Assembly: GCA_002049455.2 (NCBI GenBank)
Contig: KV919084.1
Location: 1-64,000 of the forward strand
Direction of reading: 5' to 3'
Source: Porphyra umbilicalis
Taxonomy: Eukaryota; Rhodophyta; Bangiophyceae; Bangiales; Bangiaceae
Length of the DNA stretch: 64,000 nucleotides
Of the stretch, positions 1 through 11,678 are shown in pieces. The first letter of the stretch is position 1. Every line of letters starts with the position of its first letter. A model generated the notes under the pieces. It was not told the DNA's origin, searched no databases, and saw nothing but the letters and a program-made list of their open reading frames with translations. Position numbers and translations under genes: made by a program.

Positions 1-2214
1 GCTCGGCCGCAGCAGAGACCGGCGCCGGGGCAGCGTCTACGTGCCGCACACGGCGCTCTTCAGCCGGCCCACCAACGCCAGCCATCACATGAGGCATTAT
101 CGCCAACCCGTGCCGCCACAAGCGCCCCGTCATCTGCATTTGCTTCACGATGGGCGGAACAAAGAAGCTGTCCATGAACGTCAAAACAGGACAGGGGGGG
201 TGCGCGAGACGCCCGGGGTTATGAGAAGGCGCGTGCAGTCGTCAGTGTGCTTCCAAGTTACCGAAGCACATAACAAAGACTTCAAGTATATGGGCAAAAC
301 GACAAGAGAGGTGCTTCTCACATCAAGAGATCCGCCAACGTACCCGGGTAGTGTTGGGTCAGGTACGTTAAGATGTCCCATCTCTCAGGCTCGCAAGTTG
401 AGCACATCAAGCGTCGTTGTGACAGGACCGAGGCGAGCGTCTTGGCCGCCACACGCGACACGCAGGAAGGAGGGGAAGCGCTGCGCCACCATGCGTACGA
501 CCCCTGGCTTCCACACGTGCAACAATTCGAAGGAGATAATATTGTACAGCTGCTTGTTGTCGGTTTCCAGGCCCCACACAACACCAATAGCCGGTACGAA
601 CGCGAGGGCTCTGTGCTCCATCCTGAGTTGGTCGCGCAAATACGGCCGTGGGTCCCGGTCGCGGGGGAGCGCACCATCCAATTGGGCGTCCAATATGGCG
701 GTCACGTCGCGAACCGGCGCACCGACTCCCGCAGGTCCACCCGCCACATGGCGTTTGACCGTGCAGTGTGAGCAGAAGAAGTCACAGGCACTGCCCATCA
801 AGCACACGATCGACCGCTTGGCGAGTTGGTCGGCCACAATGCCGAGCAACCGCGGCACAGCTGTCCGCGGCTGCCGTCCAGGAAGCTCCACCGTGACGCC
901 AGTTTGGCTTGCGCCGACGAACCCGCGGAGAAGGACCGCGAGGCACCGCTGCAGCAAAACGTTCCGTCCGTCGCTTGCACGGCGACGAGCGGCCGCGGTG
1001 CGAGCCGCAGGCTTACCAACGTGGGGGACGTACCCGACAGTCACCCACTGCACACTACGGTCGCGTTCGTTCGGCACACGTGCCCGAATCGGGTACACAT
1101 AATGTGCCCCGGACCACGACACAAGGGCCTCGTCGATGAAGAGCTGCACGGCCAACAAAAACGAGAGAGACCCATGAACGCGGCGCACGTGCAGCTCCTC
1201 CGTCAAAAACAGGTCATTGTCGAGCATGTCCGATCGTAATCTCGAACCATCAGACCCCAGACCAAGCTCCTCGCCCAACAGCTGCACGTGTCCAGCATTC
1301 TGCAACAGGTCCAAAGCAACCAGAAGCAGGTCCCCAGAGTCAAAGAGATACGTCACACCCTCGACCGCAATCGGCGTCTTGTCCCAAGAGAGCTTCGACA
1401 GTACGCGGCGCTGCTCTTCCCGCACTGCGGCTGCAAAAGCACTCGTAAAGGGAAACGCTCGACCAAGCTCGCCCTGCATGTCGTCCGAGCTGTCCAGTTC
1501 CAGCACCTCCTCAGCCACAGGGTCTTCCTCGCCGCCGCTGGGAACATCCTCCGCGCTACTGCCGTCCGCTCCAGGAAGACGGCGTTTGCGCCCACCCATT
1601 CCCCCGTGGCAACCGGGGCGGCGTCCCTGTGCACCGCCTCCTTTCTCCACAAGGAGAACAGAGACGTACCACATTTGGTCAGACTTGGACAGTCCGGGAC
1701 CGCCGGCGCACAATGCAAACTTCAGTGCCTCCCGTAGAAGATGCGTGTTGGACCGCGACGGTCGTTGGCCAGCCGAGGGAGGCACGAGGCGCCGTGTCTT
1801 GCTCGCCTCCGGCTGGGCCTCATAATATGCTCTTATCCGGGCGGCCGTCGACGTTTGAAACACATTCTGGCGCCGCGGAACAGCCAGTGTCCCGCGCGCC
1901 TACCTGTCCACTGGCACGCGTACGACGCAGAGCCCACCAACGACGGGATGAGCAGCTTCGGTAGCTCCGACGGACTCGGGCTCATCGACGGGCGTCTGTG
2001 TGGTAGACAGGGCCACGACAGGTGCGGGGGAAAGCCCTGATGCGACAGGGCGGGCGACCTCGGCTCGGTGATGGAGCTCCACAAACCTACGTGGTGGTGC
2101 GAGTCGGTTCCTTAGAGGATGCCAACGACTCATATGGTGCATACGGGTCGTCTGCGTCAGGAAGATACTTGTACAGTACCAACCCTGCCAGCACGTGCCT
2201 GCATGGCGGTGCAC
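1..2214 (-). pseudogene. KDZ/Plavaka-like transposase, copy A (broken, partial)
   Basis: The protein would cut and paste the surrounding element. Reading leftward there is a C2H2-type finger near 2,150-2,210 with HMSRWH-like histidines. A Pro/Ala/Val-rich linker follows, then the main domain (1,863-385) with FIDEALVSWSGAHYVYPIRA and GIVADQLAKRSIVCLMGSAC, followed by CSHC. The Asp in each motif and the C-x2-C match the layout of KDZ/Plavaka DDE transposases. Two in-frame stops interrupt it. A TAG near 1,900 sits where copy B has Tyr, and a TGA near 385 sits where copy B has Trp; homology resumes after each. One finger cysteine position differs from copy B. The C-terminal third lies outside the window. 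Exons before the finger (about 2,250-2,890) resemble copy B DNA, but their frame is unclear. Confidence 0.6.
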
Positions 2215-3670
2215 CTCTTCATGCTCCTTGACCTGTTACAAACCAGTGGAGCCCAGCAGAAAAACAGGCAGTCGAAAGAGTAAGACAAGGAGCACAACAG
2301 ACATTCCGACCTACAGAATTGTGTTAGCACTGGCACAACAGCCGCGGAGTCGCCTGGGAAAGAAGACGCGAGTGCCCACATCGCAACGGCGTGGGTGAGA
2401 ACAATACAACAGGTGGTGGCAGCCGGCGAGGCTGTTAAGGCGTGCACCATATATGGTACCTCCACTTGATACCCTAGCAAACAGTAAAAACATACGCCTC
2501 ACACAAGCACCACATGATAACAGGGAAGAGGGGCACGGCCAGTGTCAGAGGCGGGGGATTGAGTGGACTGCGGCCTACAGCGGCCGATGTTGTCGAGGTT
2601 GGGGGCATGCGTACGGTCGCCAGCGAGCGCCGCCAAGGGGGAAGCTTGAATACCAGAGAGGCCATGTCGCTGGGGAACCTGAAGAGGTGCGTGGAGAGGG
2701 TAGAAGAGCGACCGACAGTCCTGCACCCGGCCGAAGGAAGAAACTTGAGACGACAATCAACTCAGTGTCAGCGAGGGGAGGGCTGAACTGAGACGTCGTG
2801 CGCTGGACCCGCCAGGGCGTCTCGGGTCTCCTCTCGGTTCTGTCGTAGACGGCAACGAGCAACAACACAGCGCATGCAGTCAGTGGCACTGGAATAAAGC
2901 CACGAAACTTACGTCATCAGCAGAGGCCCAGAAGAGGAAACAGCGTGAACTGGTGCTGTCAGGCGGAAGATGTGGCCAGTGGCAAGCCAAGACATGGCCG
3001 TCCCGGCAGGTGTTGGCGAGGAGGAAGCAAGTCGATCCGCGCTGTGACACATCATGGTCGAAGACGATGAAACTACCTGAACCAAAATTGTGACTCGGAA
3101 ATGAAGTGCCAAATCCTTTTCTGCACAAGAGTGCGCCATCTTCCCAGTCGAATCAGATTTTGAAATCTGCGAGCCATGCGACGATATTGGTGCGCGAGAT
3201 GCTGAGATGCAAGTAGACGGCCCGACAGAAAATTAAATTTCCGAGACCACTGGAATTGGCCTACTTGGTCGCATTTTGCAGATCAGCCAGGGATGCAATC
3301 TCCGTTGTGGGAAGTGTTCTCGTCGTCCCCGAGTCCCGCGGCCTTCCACCGCACTCGCGTCCCCACCCACGAAGACCCACCGGCGACCGTGGCAGGCAAT
3401 CACCGCCCGTCCTCCCATGAGCAGCCATGCCTCCCATCCCCTCCACCACCCCCCCCCCCACCCCCCCTACCGCACCCCCGGACCCCCGCGTGGGACAACC
3501 TTACCCTCTCTCGCGGGGCGTGTGCGTAGGTGTGGCCGCTGCGCGACCGCTTCACTGGTCCACTGCCGACGCCAAATGGCATGTGCTCCTGCCATCCACC
3601 TGGCCTGTTCTGAGGTTTCTCCGCTTGCCAACCTCTCCGCGGCGGGCGTCGTCGCCGCGCGCGTGGCACC
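2215..3670. other. Upstream half of copy A between the two divergent genes
   Basis: This is the left part of the region between transposase and gene 2 of copy A. Positions 2,500-2,890 match the 5' transposase region of copy B (26,150-26,400) in reverse. Positions 3,270-3,660 match 25,370-25,660 in reverse, including a block with poly-C/poly-G runs (3,448-3,470 here, 25,456-25,495 in B). No independent gene is visible. It should contain the divergent promoters of the element, but I can point to no specific promoter motif. Confidence 0.5.
3666..3670. repeat. Target-site duplication of the LTR element, left copy (GCACC)
   Basis: The five bases GCACC directly precede the LTR at 3,671. The five bases after the other LTR (15,182-15,186) are ACACC, one mismatch. 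The uninterrupted paralogous site in copy B (minus strand near 25,361) reads GCACC followed by CCTGGGTCGAT, the same order as left flank plus right flank here. Five-base duplications are usual for Ty3/gypsy integrases. Confidence 0.75.
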
Positions 3671-4320
3671 TGTAGTACCACAATCTAGGGGGTTACCTCA
3701 GAAGGAGGGAAGTAACGGCCGTCTCAGCCGCTCGCGCGACACCCGCTATGGGACTCGAGGTCCGGGAAGTCGGGCCGATCGAAACGCCAAGACATCCAGA
3801 CACGGGTTACTTGCCGGCGACGACGGTGCCTCCCACCGTCGTCGCCCTTCGTCCTAAAAGGGCGGTAACCGTCGCCCGGGCCCAATTTCCTTAAATGGGA
3901 ATTGACCCGGGCCGTCACCAACCAATGCAGATAATTCCCTCCATGCAGGTCAAGTCCCCCGAGGCGATCATTACAGACGAGGGGGAGAAACCGTCCCGCG
4001 CGCAACGCGCTGCACCCGCCGCGTGGCGCCCGGTCGGCCGTCGCCTGCCGCGCCCTCTCGGGCGCGCCAGCGCCCGCTCGGGCGCGCCAACCCGGCCTCC
4101 CGCGGGGCCCGCGTGCCGGGCGCGGGGGATCGGGTGCGCTCCCTCAACTGGCCCGAGCCGGGCGGCGGGGACGCCCCCTTGCCCCGCCATCCCGCGTTGC
4201 CAACCCGTCGGCCACCACCGCCGCTGGCATCGCCACCACGCGTCGGGGACCGACGTCCCCCGCCGTCGCCGACGTCCCCGCGGTGGCTTCCTGGCGCAGA
4301 GGGGGCCCCGTAGTACTACA
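3671..4320 (-). repeat. 3' LTR of the Ty3/gypsy element
   Basis: This 650-bp direct repeat has the same length as 14,532-15,181 and about 97 percent identity. Its ends are the short inverted repeat TGTAGTAC/GTACTACA. On the plus strand a reading frame is open from 3,895 through the LTR edge into the antisense ORF that begins at 4,336. The GC-rich half (4,060-4,130) repeats GGGCGCGCC and CGCCCGCTCGGGCG and could fold. Confidence 0.92.
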
Positions 4321-4335
4321 GCCCCTTCGGCTGAG
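4321..4335 (-). promoter_or_regulatory. Probable polypurine tract
   Basis: Read on the minus strand, the bases just before the 3' LTR are CCGAAGGGGC. This short purine-rich stretch lies where plus-strand DNA synthesis would be primed. It is shorter than a typical tract, so the call rests mostly on position. Confidence 0.4.
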
Positions 4336-6921
4336 ATGGAGCCATCCCCGGCGACGCCTCCCGCTAGCCCCGTCGGGGCTCCGTCCTCCGCGCCCCTAGC
4401 GTGCCCGCCCCCGGCGGTCGCCGCTCCGGGGCCGGCGCCGACGGCCGTCGCGCCGCCCGCGTCGGGACCGCCCGGGCGCCGCCCAACCGTCCCCGCCCGC
4501 CCGTCGGTGCCGCCGGGTATGCGGCTCCCGTACGACCCGAACGGCCGGGAGTGGCGGAAGCCGCCCCGCCCAGTGGGCGCCGCCGCCGCGACCAGCGCCG
4601 GGGGCGGGTCCGCGGCTTGCCCGGCGGCCTCCCCCGGCGGGGGTCCCGCGGTCGTGCCGGAGGAGCGACCGCCGTTGTTGGGGCAGTCGGCCCCCGCGTT
4701 CCCGCCGCGCCCGGCGCCGCCCGACGTCCGAGCGTGGCTTGCCCCGCTGGGGCCGGCCGTGGCCTCGGCCGACTGGCCGCTCGTCAGCGACGTCTTCCTC
4801 CCTGCTCATCCCCACGACGCCGGCGAGGCCGCTGCCGTGTGGCGGGCCTTCAAGGAGTTCGCCAAGGTGGCGGGTTACGGCACCCGGCCGGCGGCCGAGC
4901 GCGACTTCGCTTCCTTCGTCCGCTCCGTCGGGGACAGCGCGGCGTGGCTACGCTGCATGTCGCGGTGCAACCCGGGTCGGGTGCTCTTGGTCCCGCATCC
5001 CGCGGCCGAGCTCCGGTTCGTCGCCGGCGAGGAGGAGTACGCCTACCTCGAGGACTGGCACACCCGCCTTCGCCACCGCCCTGCGGTCCCGTTCGGTCAC
5101 TCCTTGGCGCTTGCCAACTTCGGGGGCGTGGGCCCCCTGATCGCCTTGGCGTCGGTGGGCCCCGCGACCGCCCCGGTGGACTTGGCGTTGGAGGCCGCGC
5201 GCCGCGCGCGCGGCGAGCTCGTAAGCGCCCGACGGGCAGGGCACGGAGCCATCTTCCTGTCCGTCCGCTCCGGCATCGCCTTGACGCCGGCGCGTGCTCC
5301 TTTGCCGCCGGCAATGGCCACGCGGTGCGCGACGCCGCGGGTGCTGACGTACGAGTACCCGCCCGTCGTGAACCAGCAGCAGTCGCTGCTTCAGGTGTTC
5401 CCGTGCCACCCCATCCAAGGCACGGCCTACGTCATGCTGACGGCCGCCATCGTGTCGGGGTTGCTGCGTGCATACCGCGAGACGCACCGCGTCTTCGAGC
5501 CGTCGCCGTGCTACTACGACTTGACGCGGAAGGTCAAGGTCGACGACCTCGCGCCGGGCGACAGCGGTGCCGCCGACGCCTTGGAGGAGTACGATGCCAT
5601 CGTGAGGGCGGTGCCCTGGGCGGCCGTCCATGACCTGCTTCCCTACCACCACGACACCACTCGTCAAGCCCCCAGCACCCTGCTGCCCCACCAAGTGGGT
5701 ACTGTGGCGGACGGCCGGCGCCACTACGTTCGCGTCGTGAACGTCTTGCGGACGCCGTAGACCCCGTTGGGGGTCATGCTCGCGGAGCCGCGGCTCGCGG
5801 ACGTAGCCCCGCGGGCGTTGCCCGTGACGACGGAGCCTTGAGCGATACCGGCCGGCTTCACTTCGCCCGACCCGGACGCCGTCCCGCCGTCGACGGAGGA
5901 GGCGGCCGCGTCGGCCGCGTACCGCGCGCGGAGGCGGCGCCACGCCGACATGGCGCGCGGCGGCCCGGCTCCGCCTGTGCCCCACCGCCTGGGGCCCCAG
6001 GACCCCGAGGGGGAGGAGGAGGAGGCCAGCGCCGGCGACCCCGGGTGTCCCGACGCCTACTCCCGCGGCTTCTCCTCGTCGACTCTTGTCGGCAACGCCG
6101 AGTGAGGCCCGCGCGAGGCGGGCCGCGAGGACCGAGCCGGCACGGCTCATGGCGAGCGCTGGCACGCGACGTGGCGCGGCGACCACGCCGACACTGCCGG
6201 TGACCGGCCCGGGCGCGGGTGGGCGTCCGAGTCGGGCGGCGGCGCCGCTGCCCCCCGTCGCGACCGCGACGACCGCTGGGGGGACGGCGGCCACGGCCGC
6301 CGTGCCGACGTGCGGGACGACCGCGTGTGGTCGGCGGCCGGTCCGGGTGATGGCCGCGGCTGTATGGCCGACGGCCGTGACGGGCCCGCATGGCCCTTCG
6401 ACGGCGGCCAGGGCCGAGATGGCGCCGCTAGCGGCGGGGGCTACGGGCAGTCCGAGTACCGCCCCGCCGGCGAAGCCGCGGCGCCCGCCGGTCCGCGCCC
6501 CGCGCGTTGGGATGCCGTCCCCGCCAACGACGGTCCCGCCATGGCGCCGATGGAGCTCGGGGTTGCCGGTCCTGTCGTGACCCCCGTTCCGGGGCAACCG
6601 GACGTCGCCTACGATTGGTGACTGTCCGCGTCGTGGACGCCCCCTACCCCGGTGACGGCCACGGAGTGGCGGGACTCGCTGCCGTCCGGGCTGGTTGTCG
6701 CCTTGTTCGGGTACGACCCGTCCATCAACTGGTCCGAGGTGGGGCCCTGCGAGATCACCGCCGCGATGGTCGAGTACGCCCGCATCGGGCTCGCCGCCGA
6801 CGTCCCCCCCTGCCTGGAGCCCCCGCGGACGCGGGCGACGCGGTTTCACGCCGCCCTGCGGCGCGTCCTACGCAAGGCGGGTCGCCCCGTTCACGTATGG
6901 GAGTTTCGTCGCTGCGACTGA
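4336..6921 (+). pseudogene. Long antisense ORF between pol and the 3' LTR (decayed, unknown function)
   Basis: One plus-strand frame runs for about 862 codons, opposite to gag-pol. It starts at ATG 4,336, 15 bases after the LTR edge, and ends at TGA 6,919-6,921. Four internal stops interrupt it: TAG 5,758, TGA near 5,839, TGA near 6,103 and TGA near 6,619. Protein-like sequence continues in the same frame after each, as far as a compact segment at 6,652-6,918 (ALFGYDPSINWSEVGP). The first intact part (474 aa) has a Pro/Ala-rich start and then a folded-looking region with VWRAFKEFAKVAGYGTRP, EEEYAYLEDWHTRLRHRP and NQQQSLLQVFPCHPIQGTAY. I recognise no domain. Antisense ORFs in this position are known in some plant Ty3/gypsy (Tat-type) elements; a relationship to them is unproven. 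Confidence 0.5.
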
Positions 6922-7163
6922 GGGCATCGCCCTGGCCCCGTAGGTGTGGCGCTTAGTCCGACGGCGTTCGGTCGTCTTCCGCCGTAGAATAAAGCCGTGG
7001 GCTTGCCCTTAGTACCACTTAGCATCCGCGGCCCGTTGTGGCCCCGCCACGCCTTGGCCGCTGGTGCGCAGTCCCCCTCCCCCCACGACGGCCCCAAGGC
7101 ATCAAACCCCAGAAAACCCCACCCCCCCCCCGCCGCGCCCGGCCACCGCGCCGACCCAAGGGG

Positions 7164-10100
7164 TCAGGCACGGATGGCCGGGGGCGGCGCGGCGGCGCCG
7201 CCCGAGGCGGCGCCGCCGTCGGGAGCCGAGGCTTGCGGGGCCGCCGGCGGCGGGTCGGCAGACGTGTGGGGTAGCCCCAGGCGCGCGGCGCGGCGCAAGT
7301 AGACGCGCAGCGTCTCGTGCGGGGCGTCCGCGGCGTCCATCCAGGTGGGCTGCGGGTATCCGGTCCAGTAGACCTGGACCCGGAGGGTGCCGTCGGGCAG
7401 CGTCGCGTGGTCCACGATGCGGTCTACGGCATACCGCTGGCCGTCGGCCTCCGCGTCGTGGAAGGAGCGCGCTGCCCGCAACGCGGGGTGTTGGGCAGGG
7501 GATTCCGCGGCCGTGCCCGAGGCGCGGACGACGTGCGCAACGTTCTCCCGTCGGTGCTCCCCGTCCACGTCCAGGAGGACCGTCGGGCCGTCCGTGGAAA
7601 CCACGCGATATGGTCCGCGGGCGACGTGTGTCAGTTCGCCGCCGGCGCCCTCCTCCTTGGCGTTGTCGCGCAGCCACGCGCAGCCCCCCACGGTGAGCTT
7701 CTCCGCGCGCAGCGCGAGGCGCTTGTCGTGGTCGCGCTTGAGGCGCCCCTGCGTAGCCTTGAGCGTTTCCCGCATCTGCGGGATGAGCTGCACGAGGCGG
7801 GTCAGCAGGGAGGCTTGGGCTCGCTTCTCGGCGGCGGTGCCGCGTTGCGCCGTGATGGGGTACGCCCCGGACTTGGGGATGTTCTTGAAAGCGCAGCTGG
7901 ATACCCCCATGGGGTTGACCAGTTCCAGCGGGGCAACCCCGGTGCTACGGTGGGGGCGGCTGTTGTACGCCAGCGTCAGGGCCCCAAGGAGTTGGTCCCA
8001 GGACCGCGGATGCTCCGCCACGTAGTGGTTTAGGATCGTATGCATCGTGCGGTTGAACCGCTCCGTCTGCCCGTTCGTCTGAGGGTGTGACGGTGACGTC
8101 ACCTTAGGCTCGATGGAGAGCAGGTTGCAAACCTGGCCCCAGAAGTGGCTGGTGAACTGGGGTCCCCCGTCCGAGAGCAGCCGGTCCGGCGGACCATAAG
8201 CGCCCATCCAGTAGTCCAGCACGGCCGAGGCGCAGTCCACCGCCGACGTACCGTCCATCGGGATGGCGCGCACCAGCTTGGTGAACCGATCGGTGATCAC
8301 CAGGATGAACCGGTGGCCGGCGGCCGTTCGGTCGAGGGGCCCGTAGGGGTCCACAGCAATGTCCTGGAAGGGCATGGTGGCGGGAAACAGGGGTACGGGC
8401 GAGCGCCGTGCCAGAGGGCGCACGCGCTGCCGGGCACAGCTGTCGCATTTCCTAACATAGGAGACGACGTCGGCCTCCATCCCCACCCAGTAGTAGTACC
8501 GCCGCATCGCCGCATACATGCAGGATTCCCCGGGGTGCCCGGCGAGGGTCGCTTCGTGCTCCAGGTGGAGGACCTGCTCCTGCAAGGAGGTCGGGACCAC
8601 CACCTGGTGGGCGCCATCGGGCGCCGCGTGTCGCCGGAGGACCCCATCGGGATCCTCGAAGAACGGGATGCGCCGCCCGTCATTCAGGGCCTTCACGATC
8701 TCCTTGCAGTACCCGTCGCCGGCCTGGGCCGAGAGCACCGCGTCGCGGTTGATGCCACGGACCGTTGGGCCGCCAACGTAGTTGGCGGCGTCGAGCCCCC
8801 GGACCGGGTTGGCTCGCACAGCGAAGACAGGGACCGCGTCGTGGAACGCGGTCTCGTCGCTGGCCCCGGACTCCAGACGGGAGATGCTGTCGGCCATGTA
8901 GTGTGTCATCCCCGGCTTGTAGGCGACGTCGAACTCCAACTCGCTGAGGCGAAGGCGCCAGCGCGCCAAGCGGGGATTCCCCGAACCCTCGATGTTGAGG
9001 ATCCACCGCAGGCAGTCGTGGTCCGTGCGCACGAGGAAACAATAACCCTCGAGGTAGGGGCGGAGCTTGAGCGACGCCCAGACGACTGCCAGGCACTCCT
9101 TCTCCGTGACCCCGTAGGGGAGCTCGTTCGTTGCCAGCCGCCGGCTGATATACGCGACCAGCTGGAGCTTCCCGTCGTCTTGCTCTTGCAGCAGGGCGGC
9201 GCCCACCTGCGTCCCGCAGGCATCTACGTCGAGGACGTACTTCCGCCCGCGCCGCGGGAGTGCGAGGGCCGGCGGGGTCGTGAGGGCCTCCTTGAGCCGG
9301 TCGAACGCCTGCTGCTGCAATGGCGTGGCGGGGGGCACCAGGACAGGGGCCGTGGACCCCATGAGGTCCGTCAATGGCGCTGCCATCCTTGCGAAGTTCG
9401 GCACGAACCGGCGGAAGACGTTGCACATCCCCACGAAGCTCCGTACTTGCGTGTGGGTCGTGGGGAAGTGCGCCTCGCGCAAGGCGCGCGTGTGCGCGTC
9501 CATCACACCGAGCCGGCCAGGCTTGATTTCGTGCCCGAGGTACTCCACGGTCTTCCGAAAGAACCAGCTCTTGGGCAGGCGGAGTGTCACTCCCGCGTCG
9601 CGAAGCAGGCGCAGAACGCGGCCGACGTGGCCGACGTGCTCCTCCTCCGTCTTGGAGTACACGATGACATCGTCGAGGTAGATAAGGCAGCTTTGCCACT
9701 TCACCCCGGAGAGGATGATGTCCAGCGCCCGCTGGAACGTGGCCGAGGCGTTCGTTAGGCCGAACGGCATCCGTTTGTACTGGTACGCGCCCTCGTGGCG
9801 CACGAAAGCCGTCTTCTCCCGATCTTCGGGTGCGATGGCAACCTGCCAGTAGCCGGCGTTGCAATACAACGTCGAGAAGATGGTCGCCTCACCGAGGCTG
9901 TCGATGCATTCGTCCATCCGGGGCAGCGGGTACGAAACCTTCTTGGTGACGACGTTCAGCAGTCGATAATCGACGCAGAAGCGAAGGGTGCCATCCTTCT
10001 TGGGGACGAGCACGACCGGGAAGCCCCATTCCGACGACGTCGTTTCGATGACGTCCGCCTCCAGCTGCCGCTTGACCTCGGCCGTCTCGGCCTCCCGCGC

Positions 10101-11678
10101 CGTGTGCCCCGCACGGCGCGGTGCGAAGCGGACGGGCCGGGCGCCGGCGTTGAGGTCGATGCGGTGCTGGGTGGCTTAGATGACGCCGAGCGCCTGGCCC
10201 GTCGACATTGCCTTGTGCTGGTCCAGCATGCGGCGGATCCGGGTGTGCAGCGTCGGGTCGACGTCCGGCAGGTCCACGTCCTCCACTTGCGGGGGGGACG
10301 CGGGCAGTGCTGCGACCGCCAGGGCGCTCTCTTCGCCCGGGTCCCGGGGTCGCGCGGGGGTCGCAGCCGCACCGCCTGAGGCCGTCGCCGGGTCCGGGCT
10401 CCGCCCCGCCGCGGAGTCGTCTCCGGTGCTTGACACCGCCGCTACGACGCCTTCGGCGGCCGTGGCCGGCGGAGAGGCCGGGGCGGCCGGTGTACCGGGA
10501 GGTCCCCCGGGGGGCACCTGTACGACGCCCGTCGTCAGCAGCTCAACGTAGCCGACGTTGGCCTTCTGCCGGAGGATGACCTCGCGCGCGCCAAAGTTGG
10601 TCACGATGACCGGGAAAGATAGCCCCGGCACGATATCGTGCACGCCGTTGGCGATGGTGACCGCATGCGTTGTGAAGAGGCGCGGGGCGCCGAACACCTG
10701 ACCCAGGCCGCCCCACATGGTCCGCACCCAGACGATCGTGGCCGCCGACGGCGGAAGCCGCGTCTTGTGCGTCGCGCGGAGGACGCAGGAGACGCCCATT
10801 GAGCGGTCGGCATCGTCCAACGGCCCCCGTAGAATCGCCGTGACGGACCCGTCCGTCCAACGGATGGACCTATCCTGAGGCAGGATGGCGTGGTCGTTGT
10901 CGTCGATGAACGTGCAGCCCAAGATGACCGGGACAGACAGGTCGTCGACGACGAGGACGGGAACCGGGACGATCCGTGCGCCCGTCTGGAGCCACAGCGT
11001 GACGGTCCCGCTAGTGCGTAACCGTGCGTTGTTGGCGTCTCGCAGACGTACCTGTTCCTCCTCCTTGGAGGTGAGCACCTGGCGGAGCCATTCAGGAGCG
11101 AGGGCGTCCCGGTGGACCAAGTTGGGGCCCGCCCCCGTGTCGACGACGACGCCGAACGCGCGGAGGGACAGCATGTCGAGCCCCAGCGAGGCCACGATGC
11201 GGTAGTTATGCAGGCTGAAGAGCAGCACTTCCCCGTTCCGGGGCGGGGTACCCGGCGCGTGTGTGGTGTCCGCGACGGCGGCGGCGTGGCGGCGAAAGCG
11301 GGTACGTTCACGCGGAGCGCGTCCCCCGAGGCGCCGCCGGGGCCCCGGCCCGTTGCGCGCCCCGTTGGCGGGTAGGTCCGCTGGGATACCATCCCCGCCA
11401 ACGGGCGGTGGGGCCGGCACGTCCGCCGTCGCGTGGCTGACCCCCACGGGCCGCGCGAGGATGCGGGGGCAGAAGGCGGGCGCCGGCGGGAATCCCGCAG
11501 CGGCCCGCCGCTTGCGTACCTGGCGCAGGCGGGTCGCCGTGATGTAGCAGTGCCGGTGTGCCTTGAGACGGACGACGTCCGTGGGCAGCCCACTAAGGGG
11601 GCTGCCCCTTACTCGTTTCCCTGGGCGTGGCAGGTGCGGCCGTCCCCATGACTCGCGCCGTCGGCGCCCGCGATCCAC
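7164..11678 (-). pseudogene. pol: pol polyprotein: protease, RT, RNase H, integrase, chromodomain (one in-frame stop)
   Basis: The polyprotein copies the element RNA into DNA and integrates it. Domains in order: aspartic protease with VVDTGAGPNLVHRDAL (near 11,150); reverse transcriptase with LIYLDDVIVYS (near 9,680); RNase H with YVLDVDACGTQVGAALLQEQ (near 9,200); integrase with an HHCC finger ending KCDSCARQR (near 8,430), then LLSDGGPQFTSHFW and PQTNGQTERFNRT for the catalytic Asp and Glu (8,050-8,190); and a C-terminal chromodomain with VQVYWTGYPQPTWMD (near 7,340). A TAA at 10,176-10,178 lies between protease and RT, and the RT frame continues directly after it in the same phase. It could be a single nonsense mutation or, less likely, a read-through signal. 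The upstream boundary overlaps the end of gag in another frame, and the true start is not defined. Confidence 0.9.

Noticed and set aside
4948..6849. 633-codon minus-strand ORF opposite the antisense ORF of the LTR element
   Set aside because: Arg/Gly/Val-rich with no domain, while the plus-strand frame has the more protein-like composition. I cannot exclude it completely.
8145..9758. 537-codon plus-strand ORF opposite pol
   Set aside because: It is the mirror of the RT-integrase coding region, which has all catalytic motifs on the minus strand.
10176..10178. Programmed stop read-through between protease and RT
   Set aside because: It is possible in principle, but this copy has other damage and there is no sibling to show conservation, so a point mutation is simpler.
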